A DNA stretch of 60,581 nt. It comes from Clostridiales bacterium mt11 (lineage in GTDB: Bacteria > Bacillota > Clostridia > Tissierellales > Tepidimicrobiaceae). The stretch is from assembly GCA_001282665.1 (NCBI GenBank), contig LN874946.1, positions 398,305 to 458,885 of the forward strand. The letters are read 5' to 3'. The notes below the pieces were generated by a model. The model was not told the DNA's origin and ran no database searches. It was given only the letters and a program-made list of their open reading frames with translations. Positions 1 to 8,907 of this stretch are shown in pieces (position 1 is the first letter of the stretch; the number at the start of each line of letters is the position of its first letter). The translations under genes were made by a program, and so were the position numbers.

Positions 1-261
1 AGACCATGGATAGAAGAGACAATTGATAAAAACTGTAGAATTTGTGGAGAGAAAAAAGAGTTTTCAATATACTGGGTTTTAGATTCTAATGAGTCATTTT
101 ATATTTGTAGGGATTGTTATTTCATCTTGAGGGGTCTTTTTATTGATACGATGCTAGAGAAAGAAGAAGAGGAAGGAATTTCTATATTAAATCAGCTGAA
201 AGAGTTAGAGACAAAGATAAACAAAATAAAAAGTATGAGAAAAAAGAATGAGCAATACTAA
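1..261 (+). CDS. Partial zinc-ribbon-like protein, 5' end outside window
   Basis: The frame is open from base 1 to the TAA at 259-261 and has no start inside the window, so this is the C-terminal 86 residues of a longer protein. Two CxxC pairs (CRIC and CRDC, about 20 residues apart) suggest a bound zinc ion. The C-terminal third is rich in Glu and Lys and is probably coiled coil. It sits just before terS, where early or late-control phage genes usually end, and is followed at once by a terminator. I do not recognise the family. Confidence 0.6.
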   Translation, partial: RPWIEETIDKNCRICGEKKEFSIYWVLDSNESFYICRDCYFILRGLFIDTMLEKEEEEGISILNQLKELETKINKIKSMRKKNEQY

Positions 262-264
262 ATT

Positions 265-290
265 AAAGAGCCCTAACAAGGCTCTTTTTT
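265..290 (+). terminator. Rho-independent terminator before terS
   Basis: An 8-bp stem AAAGAGCC/GGCTCTTT with a 7-base loop is followed by a T run. It separates the upstream gene from the packaging genes. A close copy of this hairpin and of the next 60 bases recurs at 56994-57080 ahead of a second, broken terS. Confidence 0.85.
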
Positions 291-349
291 AATACAAAAA
301 ACCAATATACAAAACAAACGAATGGCAATTAGCAATGAGGTGGTGATAG

Positions 350-1093
350 ATGGCTAGAGCTAGAAATCCAGATAGAATAAAGGCAGAAAAAATATATTTA
401 GAACATGAAGGAAATATTGAATTAGTTAAGATTGCAGAAATATTAGATAGACCTCCAGGAACAATTAGAGGTTGGAAAAATAAAGATAAATGGGATGATA
501 AAATAAATGGAACGTTCCAGAAAAAAGATAACAAGAATACGGAACGTTCCAAAAAAGAAAGAGGGGGTCAACCTGGCAATAAAAATGCAGTTGGTCATGG
601 AGCACCTCCTGAAAATAAAAATGCTGAAAAACATGGATTCTTTTCAAAGTATCTTCCTGAGGAAACAATGGATATTATCCAAGAGATACAAGAAAGGGAT
701 CCTATTGATTTATTATGGGATGGCATACAAATACAATATGGAGCCATTATCAGAGCTCAAAGGATTATGCATGTGGAAAGTAAAGGGGAAATGATAAAGG
801 AATTAAAGAAACAAAAAGAATATGATAGCGAAACTGTATCATCATCTGAAATTGAATATGAATTTCAGTTTGCATGGGATAGGCAAGCTACATTCCTTCA
901 AGCTCAGAGTAGAGCTATGGCAGAATTGAGAAGTCTAATAAAGCAGTATGATGAGTTGCTTAATAGTAACAGAGATTTAGCAACAGAAGAACAAAGGTTA
1001 AGGATTGAAAAGCTAAAAGCAGATATCGAAAAGGTTAAGAGCCAAGACAATGATGAATCTATAGAAATAGTAATCAAGCGAAAGGGCGAATAA
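350..1093 (+). CDS. terS: Phage terminase small subunit (PBSX XtmA-like)
   Basis: The small terminase subunit recognises the packaging site on phage DNA and recruits the large subunit. Residues about 15-50 form a helix-turn-helix of the terminase small-subunit type (motif TIRGWKNKDKW). A Gly/Asn-rich linker with GQPGNKNAVGHG, typical of PBSX-type small subunits, follows at about 75-95. The rest is helical, with a charged C-terminus expected to contact the large subunit. The start at 350 follows GAGGTGGTG at good spacing. The stop lies 2 bases before terL, so the two are surely one operon. Length (247 aa) is normal. Confidence 0.9.
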   Translation: MARARNPDRIKAEKIYLEHEGNIELVKIAEILDRPPGTIRGWKNKDKWDDKINGTFQKKDNKNTERSKKERGGQPGNKNAVGHGAPPENKNAEKHGFFSKYLPEETMDIIQEIQERDPIDLLWDGIQIQYGAIIRAQRIMHVESKGEMIKELKKQKEYDSETVSSSEIEYEFQFAWDRQATFLQAQSRAMAELRSLIKQYDELLNSNRDLATEEQRLRIEKLKADIEKVKSQDNDESIEIVIKRKGE

Positions 1094-1095
1094 TA

Positions 1096-2394
1096 ATGGT
1101 AGTAGAAAAAGAAGTTAATCCTCACTTTGAAGACTTTATATTTGATTGGAATTATAAGACTTATTTGCTTGCAGGTGGCTATGGCAGCAGTAAAAGTTAT
1201 CATGTAGCCTTAAAACTAATATTAAAATTATTACAAGAGAAAAGAAAAGCTTTAGTAGTTAGAGAAGTATTTGAAACTATAAGGGATAGTTGCTATGCAT
1301 TATTTGAAGAAATAATTTCAGATCTAGAACTAGATGACAGAATAAAATGTACTACTTCTCCAATGCAGATAAAGTTTCCAAACGGAAGTCAAATAATATT
1401 TAAGGGAATGGATAAGCCAGCTAAGTTGAAGTCTATACATGGAGTAACTATTGTATGGATAGAGGAATGTTCAGAACTTAAATATGAAGGTTATAAAGAG
1501 CTTTTAGGTAGGGCGAGACATCCAAGTCTACCCATTCACTTTATACTATCAACTAATCCAGTAGGAGAGGATAATTGGACCTATAAACATTTCTTTAAGG
1601 ATGAACAGAATGACATATTTATTTTGGATGATGAAGAACTATATAAAAAAAGAACAATTATAAAAAATAACACATATTATCATCATAGCCTAGCTGATGA
1701 TAATTTATTTTTGCCTGAAAGCTATGTAGAACAGTTGGATGAACTTAAAATTTATGATCCTGACTTATATAGGATAGCTAGGCTTGGCAGATTTGGCATA
1801 AATGGTATTAAGGTACTTCCACAATTTGAAGTAGATCCCCATTGGAAAGTTATGAGAGAAGTAAACAGGATACCTGAAAAGTTTAAAAGAATCGGCTTAG
1901 ATTTTGGGTTTGAAGATTCTTACAATGCATTAGTTAGAATAGCTATAGATGACAAAGAAAAGATACTGTATATATACTATGAGTACTATAGAAACAATCA
2001 AACAGACGATTATACTGCCAGAGATTTAGAAGAGTTTAGATTATCTAAGGAACTGGTAATAGCAGATAGCGAAGATCCTAAAGCGATTAGATACTTTAAT
2101 CAGCAAGGATTTAGAATGATAGGAGCCAAAAAGTTTCCAGGATCAAGATTGTCTAACACTAGAAAGGTTAAGAGATTTAAAAAAATTATATGTTCTGAGA
2201 ATTGTAGAAATGCAATAAGGGAGCTTAGAAATTTAACATATAAAGAAGATAGAAATGGTAATTTAATATATGATGAATTTAACATAGATAGTCACTGCTT
2301 TAGTGCAATATGGTATGCACTAGACGGATACGAAGTGGCAGATATAAAAGAAAAAGCTAACGAGAGACCTAAAGGGGTGAGAAGGAAAAGATGA
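1096..2394 (+). CDS. terL: Phage terminase large subunit (PBSX XtmB-like)
   Basis: This is the ATPase and nuclease that drives DNA into the prohead and cuts it. The Walker A-like motif GGYGSSKS is at residues 27-34 and a Walker B-like stretch VTIVWIEEC at 117-125. The C-terminal RNase H-like nuclease is marked by IGLDFGFEDS near residue 260 and IADSEDPKAI near 325, which supply acidic metal ligands. Length (432 aa) fits the PBSX family. The stop overlaps the portal start (ATGA), indicating translational coupling. Confidence 0.95.
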   Translation: MVVEKEVNPHFEDFIFDWNYKTYLLAGGYGSSKSYHVALKLILKLLQEKRKALVVREVFETIRDSCYALFEEIISDLELDDRIKCTTSPMQIKFPNGSQIIFKGMDKPAKLKSIHGVTIVWIEECSELKYEGYKELLGRARHPSLPIHFILSTNPVGEDNWTYKHFFKDEQNDIFILDDEELYKKRTIIKNNTYYHHSLADDNLFLPESYVEQLDELKIYDPDLYRIARLGRFGINGIKVLPQFEVDPHWKVMREVNRIPEKFKRIGLDFGFEDSYNALVRIAIDDKEKILYIYYEYYRNNQTDDYTARDLEEFRLSKELVIADSEDPKAIRYFNQQGFRMIGAKKFPGSRLSNTRKVKRFKKIICSENCRNAIRELRNLTYKEDRNGNLIYDEFNIDSHCFSAIWYALDGYEVADIKEKANERPKGVRRKR

Positions 2395-3974
2395 GTAAAG
2401 AAAATAGGAAAAGCACAGGACATCCTGGAATCTTTGAAATGATGAAAGAAGCAGAAAAGAAAATAGTAACAAGTTCTAAACAACTTGAGGATTTCAAAGA
2501 ATTATATGGAGATGTTCTACACCCTCCATATGAACCAAAAGATTTATTAAGAATAGTAGAAGAAAGTTCTATTTTAAAGCAATATATAAATGCTATGTCT
2601 ACAAACATAGCAATGTTTGGACATGGAATAAAATACAAAGATGACTTTGATTATGACAGAGAAGAAGATGAAACGGTAAAGAAAGAAGCAGACAGAGAAT
2701 GGGATAAATTGACTAGACTGTATAAATACATTAATCCTACAGAACCTTTTAAAAAGGTAATAGAAAAAATGATTATAGACAGAGAATCAATAGGATGGGG
2801 GACTATAGAAGTAATGAGAGATGGAAAAGGAGAAGTAAGCCATATAGAATACTGTAGAGCTGCAAATATTAGAATTGCTAGGCTAAAATCAGAAGAATAC
2901 AATCCTATAGAATTTGAAGTTATAGAAAAAGATGATAATGGAGAATATACAACACAAACCTATTTTAAGAAGTTTAAAAAGTTCGTTCAACTTATAGGAG
3001 GGAATAAAAGATATTTTAAAGAATTTGGAGATCCTAGACATCTAAACTATGAAACCGGAGAATATGGCGACAATGTTCCTGAAGAAAGAAGAGCTAATGA
3101 AATAGCTTTTTTCCCTATACATGATCCGTCAACTGATTACGGAATACCTAGATGGACTGGTTCTTTAGTTGATGTAATAGGCAATAGATCAAGTGAAGTA
3201 CTTAACTTTACTTACTTTGAAAGTGGGACTATGCTTCCGGCAGCTATTATCGTTGATGGGGGGCAGCTTACAGAAGAAAGTATATTGGCTTTACAAGAAG
3301 GAAAAGGAATAGGAAATGCATTTAAGTTATTGCTACTTGAAACAGCTCCATTTGAAGGAGAAGGCACTATTATTACAGAAAGTAATAAAAATAAAGTTAC
3401 AACTAAGATAGAGAAGTTAGCAGACACTATGAACAAAGATGCACTATTCCAAGAATATCAAAAAAATAATAAGGAAAAGGTTAGGGATAATTTTAGGCTT
3501 CCACCTATTTTTACTGGCCAATCTTCTGATTATACAAGAGCTACTGCTGAAACAGCTAGAAAAATAGCAGAGGAACAAATATTTGTACCTGAAAGGGAAG
3601 ATATTACAAGTATTTTTAATACAATTATTAACAATGAATTAGGAATTAAATATGTTGAGATGTATCTTAGGGGACCAAATTTTAGTAATATAATAGAAAA
3701 ATCTGAAGCTCTTAGCCCATATATCCAGGCAGGGGCAGCAACACCAAATATGTTAATAGAACCTTTAGAAGAATTATTAGGTGTAAACATAGATCCATTA
3801 CCTGATGAAATAGGGAATATACCTATAGAGTTACTTAAGCTTCAATTAAGCATGAGACAACAAGATTTATCAGACTCTAAAATGGAAATAGAAAAATCAG
3901 ATAAAACTATTGATGTACTATATGAAATGATGAGTGAGATTAAAAAATATCTCAGTGATAATAATGATGAATAA
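2391..3974 (+). CDS. Phage portal protein (PBSX XkdE / YqbA family)
   Basis: The portal forms the dodecameric ring at one capsid vertex through which DNA enters and leaves. The 527-residue protein has the family pattern: an N-terminal region before residue 80, a central conserved block with FPIHDPSTDYGIPRW near 240, the segment FRLPPIFTGQSSDYTRA near 370, and a polar helical C-terminus. It starts inside the terL stop codon. Gene order with terS, terL and a following minor head protein makes the call firm. Confidence 0.93.
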   Translation: MSKENRKSTGHPGIFEMMKEAEKKIVTSSKQLEDFKELYGDVLHPPYEPKDLLRIVEESSILKQYINAMSTNIAMFGHGIKYKDDFDYDREEDETVKKEADREWDKLTRLYKYINPTEPFKKVIEKMIIDRESIGWGTIEVMRDGKGEVSHIEYCRAANIRIARLKSEEYNPIEFEVIEKDDNGEYTTQTYFKKFKKFVQLIGGNKRYFKEFGDPRHLNYETGEYGDNVPEERRANEIAFFPIHDPSTDYGIPRWTGSLVDVIGNRSSEVLNFTYFESGTMLPAAIIVDGGQLTEESILALQEGKGIGNAFKLLLLETAPFEGEGTIITESNKNKVTTKIEKLADTMNKDALFQEYQKNNKEKVRDNFRLPPIFTGQSSDYTRATAETARKIAEEQIFVPEREDITSIFNTIINNELGIKYVEMYLRGPNFSNIIEKSEALSPYIQAGAATPNMLIEPLEELLGVNIDPLPDEIGNIPIELLKLQLSMRQQDLSDSKMEIEKSDKTIDVLYEMMSEIKKYLSDNNDE

Positions 3975-4935
3975 AAATAATGCTGCAACACAAATATATA
4001 AATCTATAGATAAAACTTTAAATAAATTAATAGAATCTAGTGCAAAAAACTACCTAAAAGATCTTAGAAAACATAGTTGGCATAAAACAGCATTAAAAGG
4101 ATATAAAAACCTTTCTAAAGAGCTTTTAAAGCTTTTAAAAGGACAAGCTAATAAGTATGCTAAAACTATAGAAGGTAAAGAGCTATTCAAGAAAAAAATT
4201 AAAAAAGATGAAGATGAAGACGATAGTGACGATATAGAAGATATAATTGAAGATTTGATAGAATATGAAGAAAAATATGATAATGTAGTAGATGATGATA
4301 TCAAGGGGCTCATTGAAGAATTAAAAGAAGAAATGATAGAAGAGTTAGAAAAACTTTTTGAAGAAGAAATAGAAGAAAATTTACTGATTGCTGCAGCTAA
4401 AAATATATCACAAGATTTAGGTATAAAATTTAACTTTAATAAGTTTAATGAGTTTACAAGAGACTATTTAAAAGATAAAAAAATAAATTGGGCCAAACAA
4501 GTTCAAGAAACTACAGAGAAACGGATAAAAAAAATATTAGTGCAAGGATTTGAAGAAGGATTAGGAAGCTATGATATAGCTAAAATTATATATAAAGATA
4601 ACACTTTCAGCTACAATAGGGCTGAAACTATAGTAAGAACTGAAGTGATTAGTTCCTGCAATTATGCAGATAATGTTATATGGAACATTGATGATAATAT
4701 TATAGGGAAAGAATGGAGCTCTGTAGGTGATGGAAGGAGTAGATTGTCTCACTCATCAGCTAGTGGCCAAAAGGTTCCTAAAGATAAGCCTTTTATTATA
4801 GGTGGGTACAAGTTAATGCATCCAGGAGATACTTCCTTAGGAGCACCTGCAAGTGAAATTATTAGTTGTAGATGTACTATGCGTCCCATTTTTAAAGGAG
4901 AAAGCTTAAAAAGTAAAATTGACAATGAAAAATAA
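3964..4935 (+). CDS. Minor head protein, SPP1 gp7 / Mu gpF-like
   Basis: Proteins of this family sit inside the prohead near the portal and help assembly. The conserved C-terminal block is visible: ETIVRTEV, then EWSSVGDGRSRLSHSSASGQ, and a final cysteine pair in SCRCTMRPI. The middle, residues about 70-130, is extremely acidic (runs of Asp and Glu) and probably flexible. I chose ATG 3964, which overlaps the portal stop. A GTG at 3934 in the same frame is possible, and neither has a clear ribosome binding site, so translation is likely coupled. A terminator follows immediately. Confidence 0.85.
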   Translation: MMNKNNAATQIYKSIDKTLNKLIESSAKNYLKDLRKHSWHKTALKGYKNLSKELLKLLKGQANKYAKTIEGKELFKKKIKKDEDEDDSDDIEDIIEDLIEYEEKYDNVVDDDIKGLIEELKEEMIEELEKLFEEEIEENLLIAAAKNISQDLGIKFNFNKFNEFTRDYLKDKKINWAKQVQETTEKRIKKILVQGFEEGLGSYDIAKIIYKDNTFSYNRAETIVRTEVISSCNYADNVIWNIDDNIIGKEWSSVGDGRSRLSHSSASGQKVPKDKPFIIGGYKLMHPGDTSLGAPASEIISCRCTMRPIFKGESLKSKIDNEK

Positions 4936-4975
4936 AAGCACTTACCAAATAAAAACAGTAAGTGCTTTTATTATA
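4934..4975 (+). terminator. Terminator after minor head protein
   Basis: A perfect 12-bp stem (AAAAGCACTTAC/GTAAGTGCTTTT) with a 12-base loop is followed by TATTATAT. It lies within the late operon, so it may reduce rather than stop transcription into the protease and capsid genes, or a promoter may lie just downstream. Confidence 0.8.
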
Positions 4976-5011
4976 TCTATTATCTTTTATCTTTGAAAGG
5001 TGGTGAAAACA

Positions 5012-5434
5012 TTGAGTTCAATAGAGAAAACTTTTGAGGTTGCTATTGCTAAGGTTGACAAAGAAAATAAAATTGTTGAAGGTGTAGTTTATAGGCCTTC
5101 AAAAGAGTTTAATGAAAAAGGAGAACCTACAGACTATAAAGATAGTCATGGAGACTGGATGACTGAGGAAGATGTAAAGAAAGCATGTCATAACTTTTCT
5201 AAAAAGTTAGCAATAACGAAAGGTGCAGTAATAGATAAACAACATAATGAAAAGGCTGGCTATGGCCATGTAGTAGAGAATTATATTGCCAAGACAGATA
5301 TACCCGACATTGGAGCTAAAAAAGGTGATTGGTGTGCTGCTGTAGAGGTAAGTGATGATAAAACATGGCAACAAGTTTTAAAGGAAGAGATAACAGGTTT
5401 TTCTATAGGCGGTAAGGCTATATATATTAAGTAG
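5012..5434 (+). CDS. XkdF-like prohead protease
   Basis: The protein matches the PBSX XkdF N-terminal family, a putative capsid maturation protease. Visible family blocks are IVEGVVYRPS, DSHGDWMTEEDV, the DKQHNEKAGYGHVVE segment with its histidine, and the C-terminal EEITGFSIGGKAIY. A longer reading from GTG 5000 exists, but the ribosome binding site AAAGGTGGTG spans 4996-5005, so TTG 5012 is the better start, giving 140 residues. It is followed by the scaffold-like gene, the usual order in PBSX-type head modules. Confidence 0.8.
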   Translation: MSSIEKTFEVAIAKVDKENKIVEGVVYRPSKEFNEKGEPTDYKDSHGDWMTEEDVKKACHNFSKKLAITKGAVIDKQHNEKAGYGHVVENYIAKTDIPDIGAKKGDWCAAVEVSDDKTWQQVLKEEITGFSIGGKAIYIK

Positions 5435-5450
5435 GAAAGGAGGAATCAAG

Positions 5451-6200
5451 TTGCCAAGAATGACAGATGTTGATGTAGATTTTATTAGCTTAGTCAATAA
5501 GGGGGCTAATAAGCAAAAGATACAAATATATAAATCAGAAGATTATAAGCCTGATACTTCTTCTAATGATAATGAAAATATTGAAGAAGTGACAGGTTTT
5601 TTTAATGCTATTAAATCCTTTTTTACAGGAGAAAGTGGATTAAAGAAAGAAGCAAAAAATTCCGTTAAAGGATTTAAAGAAAGAATAGGGACCAAAGAAA
5701 TTATGGATAATATTTGGAGAATAAATGATACTTTGGTGCAGACCATGAGGGATATTTTAAATAGTCCTGATATAAAAGATAAAAAAGCAGCTTTAAACAC
5801 CGCCATAGATGAGCATAATGAATATCTTAAATCGAAGGTTTCTGGTGTTGATGATGTAAAAAAATCATTAGAATTTTTAAAAGAAAGGGGTAATGAAGAT
5901 ATGAAAAAAGAGGACTTACAAGATGTAATAAAAGAGGTAATTAAGCCATTAGATGAAAAAATAAAGGCCATAGAAAAAGAAGTTAATCCAGGAGACGAAG
6001 AAGATAATAAAGATGAAGTTCAAAAAGGAGAAATAACAAAAGAAGATATTAAGAAAGCGTTGGAAGAAGTGATTAATCCTTTAGAAGAAAGAATTAGTAA
6101 AATTGAAAACTTTAAAGGAATCTCCAAGCAATTAAATGGAGACTTAGAAGATCAGCATATAAAGAAGTCTACAAGTGTATTTTCCGGAATTGATATATAA
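5451..6200 (+). CDS. Putative scaffold protein (XkdF C-terminal-like)
   Basis: The N-terminus carries VDFISLVNKGANKQKIQIYK, a short block found at the end of XkdF-type proteases and at the start of their scaffold partners. The remaining 200 residues are strongly charged, Lys/Glu-rich and predicted coiled coil, as expected for a capsid scaffold removed during maturation. Start TTG 5451 is preceded by AAAGGAGGAATCAAG. Its place between protease and major capsid supports the role; the exact function is inferred. Confidence 0.7.
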   Translation: MPRMTDVDVDFISLVNKGANKQKIQIYKSEDYKPDTSSNDNENIEEVTGFFNAIKSFFTGESGLKKEAKNSVKGFKERIGTKEIMDNIWRINDTLVQTMRDILNSPDIKDKKAALNTAIDEHNEYLKSKVSGVDDVKKSLEFLKERGNEDMKKEDLQDVIKEVIKPLDEKIKAIEKEVNPGDEEDNKDEVQKGEITKEDIKKALEEVINPLEERISKIENFKGISKQLNGDLEDQHIKKSTSVFSGIDI

Positions 6201-6237
6201 GAAAAATTTTAAATTCAAATTTAAGGAGGAATAATTT

Positions 6238-7185
6238 ATGGGAAACTATAGCAATCAAGCAATAATAAACAAAGGAAGAACTTTAGCAACAGGACAAACT
6301 AATGGAATGTTAAATCCAGAGCAGTCAGAAAGATTTATGCAGATGGTATTTGATGATAGTTCCTTTCTAGGAGAGCTTAGGCATGAAATGAGAGGTTCCA
6401 CTAAGGGAACTATTGAAAAATTAGGTGTAGGAAGAAGGTTGCTTAGAAAAAAGGTAGAGGGAGATGCACCAGCTGATGGCGATTTAGTAGAACCAGTTTT
6501 AGGCGCAGTACCTTACTCTACTACAGATATAGTATTAGGAGCAGAGATTTCAGAGAAGTTTATTAGAGAAAATATTGAAAAAGAAGGTTTTGAAGAGGTA
6601 TTTATGGGAATGATAGCTCAGCAAATTAAAGTAGACCTTTTAGACTTGGGGTTCAATGGCGATACCTCATATACTGGACCTGACGCTGCATTTGTAACTA
6701 TAACGGATGGATTTATCAAAGGATTAGAAACAGATTCACATATCTTAGATGCCGGAGCTTTACAAGGTGGAAATTTCACTGATGATATGTTTACTGGAGC
6801 ATTGAAACTGTTACCAACGAAATATTTTAATAGAACAAACTATAAATGGATAGCTAATACAAGAACATATATTACCTGGTTAGAATATTTAAAACAGAAA
6901 GAGACAACTGCAGGTGATATGGCTATATTAAATGGTCAAAATTTAAATCCATTGTCAGTAGGTTGGAAAGAGGTTCCTAACTTCCCAGATGGAAAAATCA
7001 TATTAGCAGATCCTAAGAACCTTACAATTGTAAATACTTATGATATTAAAATAAGAAAAACCACTGAAGGTAGAAGTGCGGTAATGAAAGACATGAGATA
7101 CTATGCAGTACATCTTGATGTTGACGCTATTATCATGGAGAAAGATGCTATTGTAGTAATAAATAATGTTCCTTTAACTGTATAG
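6238..7185 (+). CDS. Major capsid protein (PBSX XkdG / YqbE-like, HK97 fold)
   Basis: This is the main shell protein of the head. At 315 residues it has the family size and features: an N-terminal helix region, the RRLLRKKVEGDAPADGDLVEP segment split around residue 80, and a C-terminal block with RYYAVHLDVDAIIMEKDAIVV. It has the strongest ribosome binding site of the module (AAGGAGGAATAATTT), consistent with high expression, and follows protease and scaffold genes. Confidence 0.9.
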   Translation: MGNYSNQAIINKGRTLATGQTNGMLNPEQSERFMQMVFDDSSFLGELRHEMRGSTKGTIEKLGVGRRLLRKKVEGDAPADGDLVEPVLGAVPYSTTDIVLGAEISEKFIRENIEKEGFEEVFMGMIAQQIKVDLLDLGFNGDTSYTGPDAAFVTITDGFIKGLETDSHILDAGALQGGNFTDDMFTGALKLLPTKYFNRTNYKWIANTRTYITWLEYLKQKETTAGDMAILNGQNLNPLSVGWKEVPNFPDGKIILADPKNLTIVNTYDIKIRKTTEGRSAVMKDMRYYAVHLDVDAIIMEKDAIVVINNVPLTV

Positions 7186-7197
7186 GAGGGGTTAAAT

Positions 7198-7467
7198 ATG
7201 ATAGTGAGATTAAATAAAGGAGTGAGGAGCTATTATGCAGCTCCTTATACTTTTACCAAGGAGAATCCTGAACAAAAGGTATCTGCCGAATTAGGTGGAT
7301 ACCTTTTGGGGACCGGATACTTTAAAAAAATAAAGGATATAGAGAGGGAAGTAAAAATTGAGAATACTAACTTAGATCCAGAAGAAGAAGCAAGTGAACA
7401 AAAGAAACTTTATGATGAAGCTCAAAAGGAATCAAAGAAAAAATCTACTAAAAAAGAAGACAAATAG
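7198..7467 (+). CDS. Small head or connector protein of unknown function
   Basis: The 89-residue protein has a folded first half (RLNKGVRSYYAAPYTFTKEN) and a Lys/Glu-rich tail. It stands between the major capsid and the first connector gene. A similar small protein (9434) precedes the tail tube; both have a short beta-rich start and a charged tail. No specific function can be assigned. The ribosome binding site is AGGAGGGG. Confidence 0.55.
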   Translation: MIVRLNKGVRSYYAAPYTFTKENPEQKVSAELGGYLLGTGYFKKIKDIEREVKIENTNLDPEEEASEQKKLYDEAQKESKKKSTKKEDK

Positions 7468-7475
7468 GTGATAAT

Positions 7476-8054
7476 ATGTATCTTACTGTTAAAGATATTA
7501 AAAATTCAAGGGTAGCTTCATTAACTGAGCTACCCGATAGCTTTATAGAAAAAAGATTAATTGATCTAAGTAAAGTTATAGATGAATATTGTAATACTAC
7601 ATTTAAACCTACTCAGGCAGAGTGGAAAACTGATCTAAGGTTAAAAGTTAGAACTTTAAAAAAGCCTTTGATAAGCGTTGAAGAAGTTAAAGTATTAGAT
7701 GAAGCTCTAGTTGAAGATGAAGATTATTATGTATATCCTGAAAAGAATTTAATAGAGTTTGAGGATATATCGAGGTATAAAAAAAGAAAAAAAGCTTTAA
7801 ATTTTAAATACACCTATGGATATGTAGAAGTACCAGCAATAGTTAAAGAAGTACTCCTGGAACTATTCAAAGATAGTTTAGAAAGTGCAAATACTGTTGG
7901 GAAAATTAAGTCGGAACAGTGGGAAGATTATTCTTATACATTATCTGATAGTACGGAAACTACTCAAAATATATTATCTAGATTAGATAGATTCATAGAA
8001 GATGAGGAAGAAATAGTAGAAGGCAAGAATAAAATAAGAGCTATGCTGCTATAG
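7476..8054 (+). CDS. Head-tail connector protein (gp6 / YqbG-like)
   Basis: Connector adaptors of this type form a ring beneath the portal. The 192-residue protein is mostly helical at the N-terminus (DIKNSRVASLTELPDSFIEK, with D and E positions typical of DNA-packaging adaptors) followed by a beta region (FKYTYGYVEVPAIVKEVL) and further helices. The call rests on these and on its position directly after the capsid gene. It begins 8 bases after the previous stop. Confidence 0.75.
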   Translation: MYLTVKDIKNSRVASLTELPDSFIEKRLIDLSKVIDEYCNTTFKPTQAEWKTDLRLKVRTLKKPLISVEEVKVLDEALVEDEDYYVYPEKNLIEFEDISRYKKRKKALNFKYTYGYVEVPAIVKEVLLELFKDSLESANTVGKIKSEQWEDYSYTLSDSTETTQNILSRLDRFIEDEEEIVEGKNKIRAMLL

Positions 8055-8065
8055 GTGGTGGTCAA

Positions 8066-8356
8066 ATGTTTTTAAAGGGATTAATACACGAAGTAGACAT
8101 ATATCCTATAGAAGTAAATACTTCAAATAGGACTCAAAAAAACCAAATGAGAACTAAAGAGAAAGTATTAGAAAATATAAAATGTAGAATAGTTAAAGAT
8201 GAAAAAATAATGTTTGATCCTCATATTAAACTTAAAACTGGTGATTTAATAAAAGACAGAAACTCAGAAAAAGAATACACAGTTGAAAATGAATATACGG
8301 CTATAGGTTTTAATATTCATCATAGAAGCTATAAGGTTAAAAAGAAGGTAATATAG
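8066..8356 (+). CDS. Head closure protein (XkdH / YqbH-like)
   Basis: This 96-residue beta-rich protein ends with a KEYTVENEY-type strand pair common to phage head closure (stopper) proteins, which plug the connector after DNA packaging. It lies in the standard slot between the adaptor and the HK97 gp10-like gene. Its TAG stop directly abuts the next start codon. Confidence 0.7.
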   Translation: MFLKGLIHEVDIYPIEVNTSNRTQKNQMRTKEKVLENIKCRIVKDEKIMFDPHIKLKTGDLIKDRNSEKEYTVENEYTAIGFNIHHRSYKVKKKVI

Positions 8357-8899
8357 ATGAAAGATTATTTTAAAATAGTTATTAACCAGGAGAACTTAAG
8401 TAAACTATTTAATAGATATGGAGAAGAATTAACTGAAAAGGCTGTAAGGGTAGTAAATAAATATGCAAATCTAACAGCAAGAGATGCAAAACAAATAATA
8501 CATGATTATAAATATAGGGATACTGGAAGGCTTATAAATTCAATTAAGCCTTCTATTTATGCTTATACTGAAAAGATAGCAGGAGAGGTTAATGCAGGAA
8601 CCAAGTATGCAGAGGCCATTCACGAGGGAGCAAAACATCCTATAGAGGGTTCTGAGGAGACAGAAAGATTCTTTGTTCCGTTTAGGGTAGCTCCGAGTCT
8701 ATTTAAATGGGCAGTTAGAAACAAGGTTATAGAAACTATAGATGGAGTATATAGGTTAGTTAGCACTGGACAAATAGTTGAGCCAAACAAAGGAGGATTG
8801 TTGGTCCATATAGCACCAACTAAGTACTTTGAAGAACCTTATAATAAATACAAAGATAAGTTTATTGAGGAAATGAATAACATTATAAATGATAATTAG
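8357..8899 (+). CDS. HK97 gp10-like tail component (XkdI / YqbI-like)
   Basis: The core motif RDTGRLINSIKP followed by GEVNAGTKYAEAIHEGAKH is the conserved block of the HK97 gp10 / Bacteriophage Mu gp G-like family, involved in head-tail joining. The 180-residue length is a little above typical because of an insert around residues 100-140. The start follows the previous stop with no gap. Confidence 0.85.
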   Translation: MKDYFKIVINQENLSKLFNRYGEELTEKAVRVVNKYANLTARDAKQIIHDYKYRDTGRLINSIKPSIYAYTEKIAGEVNAGTKYAEAIHEGAKHPIEGSEETERFFVPFRVAPSLFKWAVRNKVIETIDGVYRLVSTGQIVEPNKGGLLVHIAPTKYFEEPYNKYKDKFIEEMNNIINDN

Positions 8900-8907
8900 G
8901 TGATTTT

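Noticed and set aside
3934..3963. GTG 3934 as the start of the minor head protein
   Set aside because: It would lie well inside the portal gene without a ribosome binding site; ATG 3964 at the portal stop suits translational coupling better, though it is not proven.
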